Shown: positions 33,089 to 41,702 of the stretch, piece by piece
How the letters are laid out: each line of letters begins with the position of its first letter
Numbering within the stretch: position 1 is the first letter of the stretch
Origin: Arthrobacter sp. ov118
GTDB taxonomy: Bacteria; Actinomycetota; Actinomycetes; Actinomycetales; Micrococcaceae
Assembly (NCBI RefSeq): GCF_900116495.1
Contig: NZ_FPAY01000001.1
Coordinates: 806,001-870,000 of the forward strand
Length of the DNA: 64,000 nt
Direction: 5' to 3'
Notes under the pieces: generated by a model
The model's database searches: none
Seen by the model: only the letters and a program-made list of their open reading frames with translations
Told to the model about the DNA's origin: nothing
Program-made: the position numbers and the translations under genes

Positions 33089-34535
33089 GGCCGTGGGCTT
33101 CCTGCGCGACCCCTGCCGGCCCGGAAATGCCTGGTCCGGCCAGCGCCGGCCGGACTGCCCCGCCGGCGATTTCATCGAAAGCATCCCCTGCGTCCGCGCC
33201 GGCTGGATCGTCCGCCGCTCTCGCTTCCCGGGTTCCGTAGGGGATGAAGACCGTCACCCGGAAGTGCTCGCCGTCCGGTCCGGCCGTCAGCCAGCCGCCG
33301 GCCAGATGCGCGCGTTCGCGCATGCCGGGAAGTCCCCTCCCGACCCGCGGCCCGGCCGGATCCGCAGCGTCTTCTGGGACGGCTGGTTCGACGGCCGAGG
33401 CCACGTGCAGTGTCAGGCCCGGCCCGCTCCAGTCAAAGTGGAGCCGCACATCCGTGCCGCGCCCGCCATGTTTGAGGGCATTGGTCAGGCACTCCTGAAC
33501 GATCCGGAAGACTGCTAACTCCTGTCCCGTGGAGAGCTTCACGGGCGTCCCGGATTCGGTCGGGTGGATCTTCAAACTGCCGCGCTGCATGCCTTCGATT
33601 AGTGCCGGGATGTCGCTCAGCCGCGGCTGGGGCGTCACCATGCCGTCGTCGCGGACTCCCTCGATCACGCGTTGGGCGTCCACCAGGGCGCTGCGGGCGG
33701 ATCGAGCAATGGTGTCCAGCGCGCTAAGGACGGCCCTGGGCTGGTCCTTGCTCAGGTAGCGGGTTCCGTCGGCCTGTGCGGCGATGACCGCGAGGGAATG
33801 GGCGAGGACGTCGTGCAGATCCCGGGCGATACGTGTCCGTTCCTGCTCCACGATCAGGTCGACCTCGGCTTCCTTCAGGCTGCTCTGCGCCAGCTCACGC
33901 GCACGGAACAGGCTGCCCCGTTCCTGGTACAGGGCCAGCAGAAGACCGACGGCGGCGCAGGCCCCGGCGATTAGCAGGAGGAGCGCGAACAGCTGCCAGC
34001 CATAGTCCTGCAGCATCCACCGGTCGCCGGCGTACGCAGGGGGGTACCATCCGACACCGTCGCCATATCTCCACGAGAGCATCAGGAACGCCATGACGGC
34101 GGCGGCGGCCACGTTCGCGCCGGCAGCGATGTACCGCAGCCGCTGCGGGGCTGTCCACAATATGAAGCCCAGAGCGATAAAGGAGCCCAGGTAGATGGCC
34201 CAGTGGTTGGAAGCCATCGGCGGCAGGGTATGGCTTAACTGTCCGGCAAGGAGAGCAACCGTGCACCCAAGGGAGACCAGGGGTTTCCAGGAGGCAGTGG
34301 CAATCGCCAATGTCATCAGCACCAGCGCCCAGTTCCCTGACCAGGTCAGCCAGGATCCTCCCATTCTGCCGGCCTCGGCCACACACCACAGGGAGAAGAA
34401 GATGACGGCCGCCGCGGGGGCGCCCCAACGCCGCGCAAAATTCGTAACTGGTTCCATGCCAGTCACCATATCCACGGCAATCACACCGTTCTCGCCATAT
34501 TGCTGAGATCTCAACCTAAAAGCCAGCTGATTCAT
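33081..34535 (-). CDS. Sensor histidine kinase (HisKA_3/NarX-like)
   Basis: Up to 484 residues; the start is uncertain because ATG codons at 34535, 34469 and 34457 lack a clear ribosome site. About six membrane helices (residues 38-200) are followed by a HisKA_3 dimerisation helix with the phospho-His in RIARDLHDVLAHSLAVIAAQ. The HATPase domain has VQECLTNALKHGG and GRGLPGMRERAHLAGG. It is a membrane-signal receptor with no large extracellular domain. It overlaps its regulator gene. Confidence 0.9.
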   Translation of the reverse strand: MNQLAFRLRSQQYGENGVIAVDMVTGMEPVTNFARRWGAPAAAVIFFSLWCVAEAGRMGGSWLTWSGNWALVLMTLAIATASWKPLVSLGCTVALLAGQLSHTLPPMASNHWAIYLGSFIALGFILWTAPQRLRYIAAGANVAAAAVMAFLMLSWRYGDGVGWYPPAYAGDRWMLQDYGWQLFALLLLIAGACAAVGLLLALYQERGSLFRARELAQSSLKEAEVDLIVEQERTRIARDLHDVLAHSLAVIAAQADGTRYLSKDQPRAVLSALDTIARSARSALVDAQRVIEGVRDDGMVTPQPRLSDIPALIEGMQRGSLKIHPTESGTPVKLSTGQELAVFRIVQECLTNALKHGGRGTDVRLHFDWSGPGLTLHVASAVEPAVPEDAADPAGPRVGRGLPGMRERAHLAGGWLTAGPDGEHFRVTVFIPYGTREARAADDPAGADAGDAFDEIAGGAVRPALAGPGISGPAGVAQEAHGRG

Positions 34536-34581
34536 TCTTTGAGCCAGCTTTTGGGCAGTTTCCCGGACCCGAACCTCTGGA

Positions 34582-36036
34582 TCAGCCTCGCGGATTGGCC
34601 TGCGCCGCGGCGGGGACCTGTTTGATGTTCCTTGCGGCGGGCATGCCGATCACGGCGACGACGGTGAGCGCGGCGACGACCGTGACGGCCAGGAACACGG
34701 AAGCGGAGGCCGCGACGACCGTGTGGGGGTCGGTCTCGCCGTGCGGGGTTCCGGCGTAGACGGCGTTCGCTATCGCCCCGAAAACGGCGACGCCGATGGA
34801 GCTGCCGATTGACCGCGCGAAGAGGTTGGTGCCGGTGACCACGCCGCGTTCGTTCCATTCGACGCTGGTTTGGGCGGCGATGAGCGTGGGGGTCGCGACG
34901 AGCCCGAGTCCGAGCCCGACGATGAAGCAACTGCCGGCGGTCAACAGGACGTTGGGGGTGGTGGCGGTGAAGGCAAGGACTGCTGTGCCGATGACGGTGA
35001 TCGTGATGCCGATCAGGGCGGTGTTCCGGAATCCGATCCGAAGGTACAGGCGGCCCGATTGGGACGCGCTGATCGGCCAGCCGATGGTCAGTGCCGCCAG
35101 CGCGAGTCCGGCCAGGATCGGGGAGGTGGAAAGGGCTCCTTCGAGGAACGTGGGAACGTAGGAAGTGAGGCCAAGCATGACCGCTCCCACGCCGAAAGAG
35201 ATCAGGGCCGTCGTCGCCAGCAGCCGCCGGGACACGACCCACGGCGGCAGGACCGGCTCCGCCGCCCTGCGCTCGCCGAGGATGAACGCGGCGAACAAGA
35301 CGGCGCCGCCGGCGAACACCGCGATGCTGATGGCGGAGTTCCAAGCCCAGGCCTGGCCGCCTTCAAGGGCGCCGAGAATGAGCAGGGTCAGCGCGGCGGT
35401 GAGCAGTCCGGCCCCCAAATAATCGACCCGGTGCTTCACACGCTCGACATTTTCGTGGAACGACCGGACCAGCATCCACCCTGCCACCAGGCACAGCGGG
35501 ATGTTCACCAGGAAGATGCCACGCCAGATCCCGAGTGCGGCAAACACTCCGCCGAGCGTCGGGCCCACCACCGAAGAAACGGCCCACACGCTCGCCAGGT
35601 AGCCCTGCACTTTGGCCCGCTCCGCCAGCGTGTAGATATCGCCCGCGATGGTGATGGCCATCGGCTGGACCGCCCCCGCCCCCAGCCCCTGCACCACGCG
35701 GAAGGCGATGAGGACCGGCATGCTCCAGGCCACCCCACACAGGATCGAGCCGAGCAGGAACAACCCGATTCCGATCAGCATGATCGGCTTGCGGCCGATG
35801 GTGTCGGAGAGCTTCGCGTAGACAGGGACTGACACGGCCTGCGCCAGCAGGTAGGCGGAGAAAAGCCACGGGAACGACGTGAACCCGCCGATGTCATGCA
35901 CGATCGAAGGCACCGCTGTGGCCACAATCGTCGCATCGATCGCCACCAGCCCGGTGGAGAGCATCAGGGCAATGAGGACAGGTCCGCGTTGGGAGCGGAA
36001 ACCTACCCCCTCGGCATGCGTTGTCGTCACGTACAT
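34582..36036 (-). CDS. MFS multidrug exporter (DHA2/MDR type)
   Basis: 484 residues. The first helix signature is LIALMLSTGLVAIDATIVATAVPSI. MFS motif A is YAKLSDTIGRKPIMLIGI, and GPTLGGVF near helix 5 is the antiporter motif C. 14 spans are expected. It is likely a proton-driven drug or metabolite exporter. The two-component genes follow 46 bp downstream on the same strand, so they could share a transcript. Confidence 0.88.
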   Translation of the reverse strand: MYVTTTHAEGVGFRSQRGPVLIALMLSTGLVAIDATIVATAVPSIVHDIGGFTSFPWLFSAYLLAQAVSVPVYAKLSDTIGRKPIMLIGIGLFLLGSILCGVAWSMPVLIAFRVVQGLGAGAVQPMAITIAGDIYTLAERAKVQGYLASVWAVSSVVGPTLGGVFAALGIWRGIFLVNIPLCLVAGWMLVRSFHENVERVKHRVDYLGAGLLTAALTLLILGALEGGQAWAWNSAISIAVFAGGAVLFAAFILGERRAAEPVLPPWVVSRRLLATTALISFGVGAVMLGLTSYVPTFLEGALSTSPILAGLALAALTIGWPISASQSGRLYLRIGFRNTALIGITITVIGTAVLAFTATTPNVLLTAGSCFIVGLGLGLVATPTLIAAQTSVEWNERGVVTGTNLFARSIGSSIGVAVFGAIANAVYAGTPHGETDPHTVVAASASVFLAVTVVAALTVVAVIGMPAARNIKQVPAAAQANPRG

Positions 36037-36112
36037 CCACTCCCCTCGGCGCCCGAAGCGCGTTGCATGAACCCGTTCCCACTGGGCAGTTCCGAACGCA
36101 TAACTGCGTCAT

Positions 36113-36595
36113 TCACCGAATTAGTCCCGGACGTCCGCCGCTGGCGGCCCGGGCCTTGTGGCGCCGGTATTCGCGCCACGTCAGCCACACGATGAAGATA
36201 TCGAACGCAGTCAGCAGTGCCAGACCCCAGGAGAAGGAGACCAAGATCTTATAGACCTGGTAGATGATGAAGACCAGAAGAAAGGCGATCATCCAAGGAT
36301 AGGCCCACAGCCTGTCCTGCAGGACCGCCCACACCAGGACAACTTTGACCAGTCCGTGGAGTAGCAGATAGACGGCTCCGAACAACGATGCTGAGGCAGA
36401 GAGGTTGCTGGTTGACCGCACCAGGGCGTGGGCAACCAGGTCGTGGGGATCCTCGGAGAGTTCGTGCTGGGTCAGAACCCGGGCCATGGCACCGATCTGC
36501 TGCGGAGACACCAGGAGCAGCAGAACTCCGCCCACCAGTTCCAATACGCCGTCCAGGCCCTTGAAGATCAGAATGACCCGGAACGTCCGGTCCAA
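36113..36595 (-). CDS. DUF2127 family membrane protein
   Basis: About 160 residues. The best start is TTG 36595 (LDRTFRVILIFKGLDGVLE) with GGAGAG nine bases upstream. Frame sequence further upstream has no family resemblance. Four hydrophobic segments and the motifs YLLLHGLVKVVLVWAVL and RLWAYPWMIAFLLVFIIYQVYK are typical of DUF2127. Function is not known. It lies 76 bp upstream of the MDR exporter on the same strand and diverges from the Rieske gene. Confidence 0.75.
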   Translation of the reverse strand: MDRTFRVILIFKGLDGVLELVGGVLLLLVSPQQIGAMARVLTQHELSEDPHDLVAHALVRSTSNLSASASLFGAVYLLLHGLVKVVLVWAVLQDRLWAYPWMIAFLLVFIIYQVYKILVSFSWGLALLTAFDIFIVWLTWREYRRHKARAASGGRPGLIR

Positions 36596-36818
36596 GAGTG
36601 CCCACTCTCCAGCGCTCGATCGCCTGCCGAAACTGCGAGGCCGTGCTGGAAGACTACGCCGGGCTCGTCCACCTGGCCATGTGCCTGGCAAGGCCCGGCT
36701 CTTGCCACGGACCGTGGCACGGTGCAAAGCTTTCGTCCACTGGCCACGCGGACACCGCGGAGAACCAGCGACCTGTTCCTGAACGGCCCGTGCCGGGTGC
36801 TGAGACCTAGGAGTTGCA

Positions 36819-37667
36819 ATGAAGCTAGATTCTGTCGTCAAAGCCGTCGAGCAGTTCGATTTACTCGACGGTGTGGCGTCTTCCCTCGCGAAGGCCGTGG
36901 GCAAGGCGGTCAGCCCGCGGCCGGTCCGGAATCTTCTGAGCGGTACTTACATCGGGCACCCGCTGCATCCGGTGCTCACCGATCTGCCCATCGGCGCCTG
37001 GAGCATGGCCGCTCTTCTGGATCTGGCCGGTGGCCGGGCTTCCGAACCCGCGGCCGACGCCCTTGTCGTCGTCGGCATCGCCACAGCTGTTCCAACAGCT
37101 GCAGCCGGCCTCAACGACTGGTCGGACACAACGGGGAAGTCGAGGCGGACCGGAGTGATCCACGCTTTGGCCAACAGTACTGCCCTTTGCTTCTACGTTT
37201 CATCCGCCATTGCCCGCAGGAACGGCCACCGCGGGCTTGGAAAAACGCTCGGCCTGGCCGGCTTCGGCTTGATGTCCGTTGGCGGTTTCCTGGGCGGGCA
37301 CCTGACCTATGCCGACGCGGTGAATGTGAACAAGACGGCGGACCGCACCGGGCCCTCCAAATGGACGGCGGTGCTCGATGAGGACGGGATGTCCGACGGC
37401 GATCGCCGCACCGTGGAGGTCGGCGGCGTCTCGCTCCTGCTGCACCGCTCCGAGGGAACGATCCACGCACTCGATGCCGTGTGCAGCCACATGGGCGGAC
37501 CCTTGGAGGAGGGAAAGATCGAGAACGGCTGCGTCATTTGCCCGTGGCACGGCAGCACCTTCAGACTCGCCGACGGCACGATCGTCCGCGGACCGGCCAC
37601 CCGCCCCCAGCCCGCCTACGAAACGCGGATAAACGACGGCCGGATCGAAGTCCGCCGGGCCGGCTGA
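36819..37667 (+). CDS. DUF2231 membrane domain fused to a Rieske [2Fe-2S] domain
   Basis: 282 residues. The first 170 are a DUF2231 region with about four membrane spans (GHPLHPVLTDLPIGAWSMAALLDL is its signature). The C-terminal 110 form a Rieske domain with ligands Cys222, His224, Cys241 and His244 (CSHMGG and CPWHGS, 16 residues apart). A membrane-bound ferredoxin-like electron carrier is indicated, perhaps for a haem- or quinone-linked path. The partner oxidase is not in the window. A hairpin follows. Confidence 0.9.
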   Translation: MKLDSVVKAVEQFDLLDGVASSLAKAVGKAVSPRPVRNLLSGTYIGHPLHPVLTDLPIGAWSMAALLDLAGGRASEPAADALVVVGIATAVPTAAAGLNDWSDTTGKSRRTGVIHALANSTALCFYVSSAIARRNGHRGLGKTLGLAGFGLMSVGGFLGGHLTYADAVNVNKTADRTGPSKWTAVLDEDGMSDGDRRTVEVGGVSLLLHRSEGTIHALDAVCSHMGGPLEEGKIENGCVICPWHGSTFRLADGTIVRGPATRPQPAYETRINDGRIEVRRAG

Positions 37668-37700
37668 GACAGCCGGTCCGGCCGTCCCCGACGGGCGCCG

Positions 37701-37732
37701 CGGCCTGGACACATGCGTGAGGTTCCAGGCCG
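37701..37732 (+). terminator. Hairpin after the Rieske gene
   Basis: Arms CGGCCTGGA (37701-37709) and TCCAGGCCG (37724-37732), a perfect 9-bp stem with a 14-nt loop, lie 33 bp after the stop codon. There is no T-tract, so termination efficiency is uncertain. Confidence 0.5.
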
Positions 37733-37866
37733 TCGACCCTTGCTGGGCGTGTCCCTATTGACGGGCCGCACGCCAGGTGGGTGTGCTTACAGCATCTGCC
37801 GATGAGTTCCAGCCCGTCCCGGGTCTTCCGGCACATCCACCATCCGCGCGAACTTTGGGGGCACGT

Positions 37867-38526
37867 TTGAAGCTCTTGCTTACGTCAGGCGGCGTGACGA
37901 ACCCGAGCATCCACTCGGCGCTCGTGCAGCTTCTCGACAAGCCGATCGCCGAGTGCTACGCCCTGGTCGTCCCGACAGCGCAGTGGGGTCACCCGATGTG
38001 CGGACCGGCATCGGTGCGGGGCCTCCTGGCCGCCGAGCCCGACTTCCGGCACTTCTCCGGCCTGGGCTGGGCGTCGCTCGGCGTCCTCGAACTCACCGCG
38101 CTGCCCACCATCGGCGCGGAGCGATGGGTCCCCTGGCTTCGGGAGGCCGACGTGCTCCTGGTCGACGGCGGCGACGCCACGTACCTGTGCCACTGGATGC
38201 GGGAGTCCGGGCTGGCCGACCTGCTGCCGTCACTGCCCGACACAGTGTGGGTGGGAGTGAGTGCCGGAAGCATGGTGATGACGCCCCGGATCGGGGAGTA
38301 CTTCGTCGAGTGGCCATCCGCGCCGGACGATCGCACCCTGGGGGTGGTGGACTTTTCGATCTTCCCGCACTTGGACACTTTCCCGACCAACACCCTGGCC
38401 CACGCAGAGCGGTGGGCCGCCGACATCGGCGTCCCGGCCTACGCCATCGACGAACAGACAGCTATCAAGGTCGTCGACGGCTCCATCGAGGTGGTTTCCG
38501 AAGGACAATGGACGAAGTTCGGGTGA
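37867..38526 (+). CDS. Peptidase S51 / dipeptidase E-like protein
   Basis: 219 residues from TTG 37867, which follows a GGGGG stretch; a longer GTG start at 37777 would add 30 residues without family match. KLLLTSGGVTNPSIHSALVQLL is the usual N terminus. VDGGDATYLCHWMRESGL and the nucleophile loop VWVGVSAGSMVMTPRIGE (Ser) match the class-I-glutamine-amidotransferase-like S51 family. The probable role is an aspartyl dipeptidase or a related cyanophycinase-type hydrolase in the cytoplasm. Confidence 0.85.
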   Translation: MKLLLTSGGVTNPSIHSALVQLLDKPIAECYALVVPTAQWGHPMCGPASVRGLLAAEPDFRHFSGLGWASLGVLELTALPTIGAERWVPWLREADVLLVDGGDATYLCHWMRESGLADLLPSLPDTVWVGVSAGSMVMTPRIGEYFVEWPSAPDDRTLGVVDFSIFPHLDTFPTNTLAHAERWAADIGVPAYAIDEQTAIKVVDGSIEVVSEGQWTKFG

Positions 38527-38541
38527 TACCGCCCAGCATTC

Positions 38542-38640
38542 GTGACGTCGCGTCGTTGGACGTACCTGAACGTGACACTCACAGCGAACCGGCTCGACGC
38601 TAAGTTCGTCCCGGCCAAGGGCTACAGCTACACCGACGCG
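38542..38640 (+). pseudogene. Possible 3' remnant of a phosphoesterase-like gene
   Basis: In the gap between convergent genes the + strand reads NVTLTANRLDAKFVPAKGYS followed by YTDAFS. This resembles the C-terminal beta-strand end of secreted metallophosphatase-type proteins (TLTANxLDAKFVP..FTDSF). No upstream part of such a gene is present. It may be a relic left by a rearrangement. This identification rests on memory of that motif. Confidence 0.25.
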
Positions 38641-39260
38641 TTCAGCCCGGCTGCCTCCCGGGCCAGTTCAGTAATCCTATTCCAGTCCCCGCTTTTGACG
38701 GCCGCCGCGGGGGTCAGCCAGCTGCCGCCGACGCAGGACACGTTGGGGAGCTTGAGGTAGTCCGGCGCGGTGGCCAGACTGATGCCGCCCGTGGGGCAAA
38801 ACTGCACGTGCGGGATGGGCGCACCGATGGCCGCCAGATAGTTGGGGCCGCCGGCGGGGCCCGCGGGGAAGAACTTCATGGTGTCCAGGCCGCTTTCCAG
38901 GACGGTCATGACCTCGCCCACGGTGGCCACGCCGGGAAGTACCGGGACGTCGAATGTGAGCATCTGCGTGAGCAGGGCCGGGGTGACCCCGGGGCTGACC
39001 AGGAATTGGGCACCCGCGGAGACGGCGTCGGCGGCCTGTCCGGGCGTAAGGATGGTGCCGGCACCAACCAGGATGTCCGGCACCTCGTCGGCGATCAGCT
39101 TCAATGACGTGAGTGCTGATTCGGTCCGCAGCGTGAGTTCGATGATTTTCACGCCGCCGGCGGCCAAGGCCCGGGCGAGCGGAACCGCGTCCTGGGGGTC
39201 GTCGATGGTGACCACCGGGATGACCGGGGAAATGCTCAGGACTTTTGAGGCGTCAGCCAT
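38628..39260 (-). CDS. eda: KDPG / 4-hydroxy-2-oxoglutarate aldolase
   Basis: 210 residues from ATG 39260, overlapping the reductase stop by 8 bp. The catalytic Glu is in IIELTLRTESAL, and the Schiff-base Lys in DTMKFFPAGPAGG. VGAGTILTPGQAADAVSAGAQFLVSPG is the phosphate-side signature. It splits 2-keto-3-deoxy-6-phosphogluconate to pyruvate and glyceraldehyde 3-phosphate. It is the last gene of the sugar-acid operon and finishes the route supplied by the kinase. Confidence 0.94.
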   Translation of the reverse strand: MADASKVLSISPVIPVVTIDDPQDAVPLARALAAGGVKIIELTLRTESALTSLKLIADEVPDILVGAGTILTPGQAADAVSAGAQFLVSPGVTPALLTQMLTFDVPVLPGVATVGEVMTVLESGLDTMKFFPAGPAGGPNYLAAIGAPIPHVQFCPTGGISLATAPDYLKLPNVSCVGGSWLTPAAAVKSGDWNRITELAREAAGLNASV

Positions 39261-40719
39261 GGTTGATCTCGTTTCCCAGGCCATCGGGCCCGTCGGTTTC
39301 CAAGGTGCGGTACCAGTGCAGCACCAGTTCGGTGAACGCCGCGTGCTGCGCCAAGTCCTGGCCAAAGATGGGATGGAAGCCCAGCAGGGCGGGGACCACG
39401 GTGGCCGCCGTGCGGGTGGCGGGCAGGACGGCGTGAAGCTGCGTAGCCAGCGGATCGTTCAGGTCTGCCACCGGGGAGGTGGCCACATGGTGCATCCAGG
39501 CGGCGACTGCCAGGGCGGCCCACCGGGGCTCGCGCCCGGCGTCGAGCGTGCCGCGGATGGTGGGGAGCAGGCGCAGCCCGAGCTTCTGAGAGCCGTCGCT
39601 TCCCACCTTGGCGGTGGTGTGGCCCAGGGCAGGGTTCGCGAAACGGCTGAGCACTTGGGAGCAGTACTGTTCACCGTCCAGCTCCGGCGGCAGGGTGATG
39701 GTGGGCAGCGCTTCCTCAACCATCATGCGCCGGCAAGCGGTGAGGAAAGCGGTCTGGCCCACGGCGTCGCTGATGGTCTCCTTGCCCGCGGCGAGGCCGA
39801 GGTAGGCCAGCATGGAGTGGCTGGCGTTGAGCAGGCGCAGCTTGGCGGCCTCCCAGGCGGCGACGTCGGAGCTGAACAGGGCGCCGGCGTCCTCCCAGCG
39901 CGGGCGTCCGGCGGCGAAGTTGTCCTCGATGACCCATTGCTTGAACGGCTCGGCCACCACCGCCGCTTCATCGCGAAGGCCCAGTTCACGCTCGACGTCG
40001 TCCAAGTCGGCCGGCGTCGTGGCGGGCACCATCCGGTCCACCATGGTGCTGGGGAACGTGACGTTCTGCTCCAGCCAGGCCAGCAGCGGTCCGCTTTCGG
40101 CTGTAGGCAGGGCGGCGGCGAACGCACGGACCATGGTGCCGGTCAGCTCGCCGTTGCCCGGCAGGTTGTCGCACGACACGACCGTGACGGGCCCGGCCCC
40201 GGTGCGCGCACGCTGCTGAAGGCCACGGATAATCTGGCCGACGGCGGTGTGCGGGGCCCTGCCGGCAAGGTCGGCCTGCACCTCAGCGTCGGCCAGGTTG
40301 AGGCTGCCGGTGCTCGGATCGAACCGGTACCCCTTTTCGGTGATGGTGAGCGTGACAATCCGTGTTGATGCCGCGGCGATCCGGTCCGCCACTTCTTGCG
40401 GCTTGTCCCGGCCGGAGAGGGCCTCGACGATGCTCGAGACGACGCGCAGCGGGGCAGCACCGGCGCCCCGCTCTGCCACGGTGAACAGCCCGTCCTGGGG
40501 CGAGAGCTGCCGGGCCACGGTGTCTGAACGCTGCGTGACGCCAACGATTCCCCAGTCGAAGTCGCCGGAGGCAAGCATGGCTTCTTCGGTGAACACCGCG
40601 GTGTGGGCGCGGGCGAAAGCGCCCAGGCCCAGGTGGACGATTCCGGGCTGCAGCTTGTCCCGCTGGATTGCGGTTTGGTGGCCGCTGGCGGCCAGCGTTG
40701 AAGGGGTCAGGCGTGTGAT
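39253..40719 (-). CDS. uxuB: Fructuronate reductase / mannitol dehydrogenase family (ATC start)
   Basis: 488 residues. NAD-binding motif IVHLGLGAFARAHTAVF is followed by LTITEKGYRFD, VVSCDNLPGNG and the catalytic Lys region RLLNASHSMLAYLG. No ATG, GTG or TTG exists in frame from about 40 codons upstream until well inside the Rossmann motif. ATC 40719 (ITRLTPSTL) sits seven bases after GGAAGGAG, so ATC is the best start. It would reduce D-fructuronate to D-mannonate or the reverse. It overlaps the kinase (13 bp) and the aldolase. Confidence 0.88.
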   Translation of the reverse strand: MTRLTPSTLAASGHQTAIQRDKLQPGIVHLGLGAFARAHTAVFTEEAMLASGDFDWGIVGVTQRSDTVARQLSPQDGLFTVAERGAGAAPLRVVSSIVEALSGRDKPQEVADRIAAASTRIVTLTITEKGYRFDPSTGSLNLADAEVQADLAGRAPHTAVGQIIRGLQQRARTGAGPVTVVSCDNLPGNGELTGTMVRAFAAALPTAESGPLLAWLEQNVTFPSTMVDRMVPATTPADLDDVERELGLRDEAAVVAEPFKQWVIEDNFAAGRPRWEDAGALFSSDVAAWEAAKLRLLNASHSMLAYLGLAAGKETISDAVGQTAFLTACRRMMVEEALPTITLPPELDGEQYCSQVLSRFANPALGHTTAKVGSDGSQKLGLRLLPTIRGTLDAGREPRWAALAVAAWMHHVATSPVADLNDPLATQLHAVLPATRTAATVVPALLGFHPIFGQDLAQHAAFTELVLHWYRTLETDGPDGLGNEINHG

Positions 40720-41702
40720 GACACGGCTCCTTCCACGGAGGCGCCGGCGGTCGCGGCGTGGGCACGGGTCTGCTCGAACGTGGGGATGAAACCCGTTCCG
40801 CCCTTGCCGCCCACCACCAGTGAGGATGCCGCGGCGCCGTAGCGGGCCGCTGCCGGAAGGCTGTCGCCCAAAACGAGACGGGCGGTCAGGGTGCCGACGA
40901 AGGCGTCGCCTGCGCCGGTCTGGTCCACCACGGAGGGGGCCGGGATTGCCGGGACCCACAGTGAGTTCTGGTCCCAGTCGAGCTGGATCCCCTCGGCGCC
41001 GCAGGTGACGGCCACGTTCTCCGTGCCATGGGCCCGCAGCTTGGCGGCCGCTTCCTGCGGCGAGGAAGTGCCCAGGAGCACGCTGGTTTCGCCGGGAAAC
41101 GACGGCGTCACCAGGAACGCTTGGGACGCGAGTTCGGTGAGCGCCGCCGTCGCGTCTTCCGGTGTGGTGAGCCGTGGCCGGAAGTTGGGGTCGAACACGA
41201 AGCGCTGCGCGAGGGAGGCGGCTTTCACGACGGCGGCGCGGGACGTCGTCGAAATGGCGCAGGCGATGCCGCCGGCGATCACGGCCCCGGCCGCCTCGAA
41301 AACGGCCGGCTCGACGTCGTCCGGGCCGACTGTCGATCCGACGCTGCCGCTGCGGGCGTAGGAGAACTCGCGCTGCCCGGCCGGGTCGCAGTGCACCAGA
41401 TAGACGCCCTGCTGCCCGGAACGGAACGTCAGCAGGTCGGTGGAGATGCCCAGTTCGGCGATCCTGGCGGCGATGGCCTGGCCCAGGTCGTCGTCCGTCA
41501 GGACGGAGAGCAGCCCCACCCTGGCGCCGGCGGCAGCTGCCGCTGCCGCCACGTTGAGCGCGTCGCCGGAGATGCCCAGCTGCGCTGGAACCCCGTGGCC
41601 GAAAGGCAGGTCGGTGGCGACTTCGACGAGGATCTCCCCCATTACGACGACGTCGAAGGGCTTCTGCTCTTGCATCGCATTCTCTTGGGCCGCGGCGTTC
41701 AC
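40707..41702 (-). CDS. kdgK: 2-keto-3-deoxygluconate kinase (PfkB family)
   Basis: 331 residues from GTG 41702, overlapping the ManD stop; ATG 41675 is possible. The PfkB N-terminal motif is GEILVEVATDLPFGHGVPAQLG with GDALNVAAAAAAAG. The C-terminal motif DQTGAGDAFVGTLTA holds the catalytic Asp. It phosphorylates KDG to KDPG for the aldolase at the end of the operon. Its neighbours (ManD, UxuB, Eda) make KDG the natural substrate. Confidence 0.92.
   Translation of the reverse strand: MNAAAQENAMQEQKPFDVVVMGEILVEVATDLPFGHGVPAQLGISGDALNVAAAAAAAGARVGLLSVLTDDDLGQAIAARIAELGISTDLLTFRSGQQGVYLVHCDPAGQREFSYARSGSVGSTVGPDDVEPAVFEAAGAVIAGGIACAISTTSRAAVVKAASLAQRFVFDPNFRPRLTTPEDATAALTELASQAFLVTPSFPGETSVLLGTSSPQEAAAKLRAHGTENVAVTCGAEGIQLDWDQNSLWVPAIPAPSVVDQTGAGDAFVGTLTARLVLGDSLPAAARYGAAASSLVVGGKGGTGFIPTFEQTRAHAATAGASVEGAVSSHA

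Noticed and set aside
36598..36810. 70-codon frame before the Rieske gene
   Set aside because: It has no ribosome site and no family resemblance, and it covers the promoter region between divergent genes.
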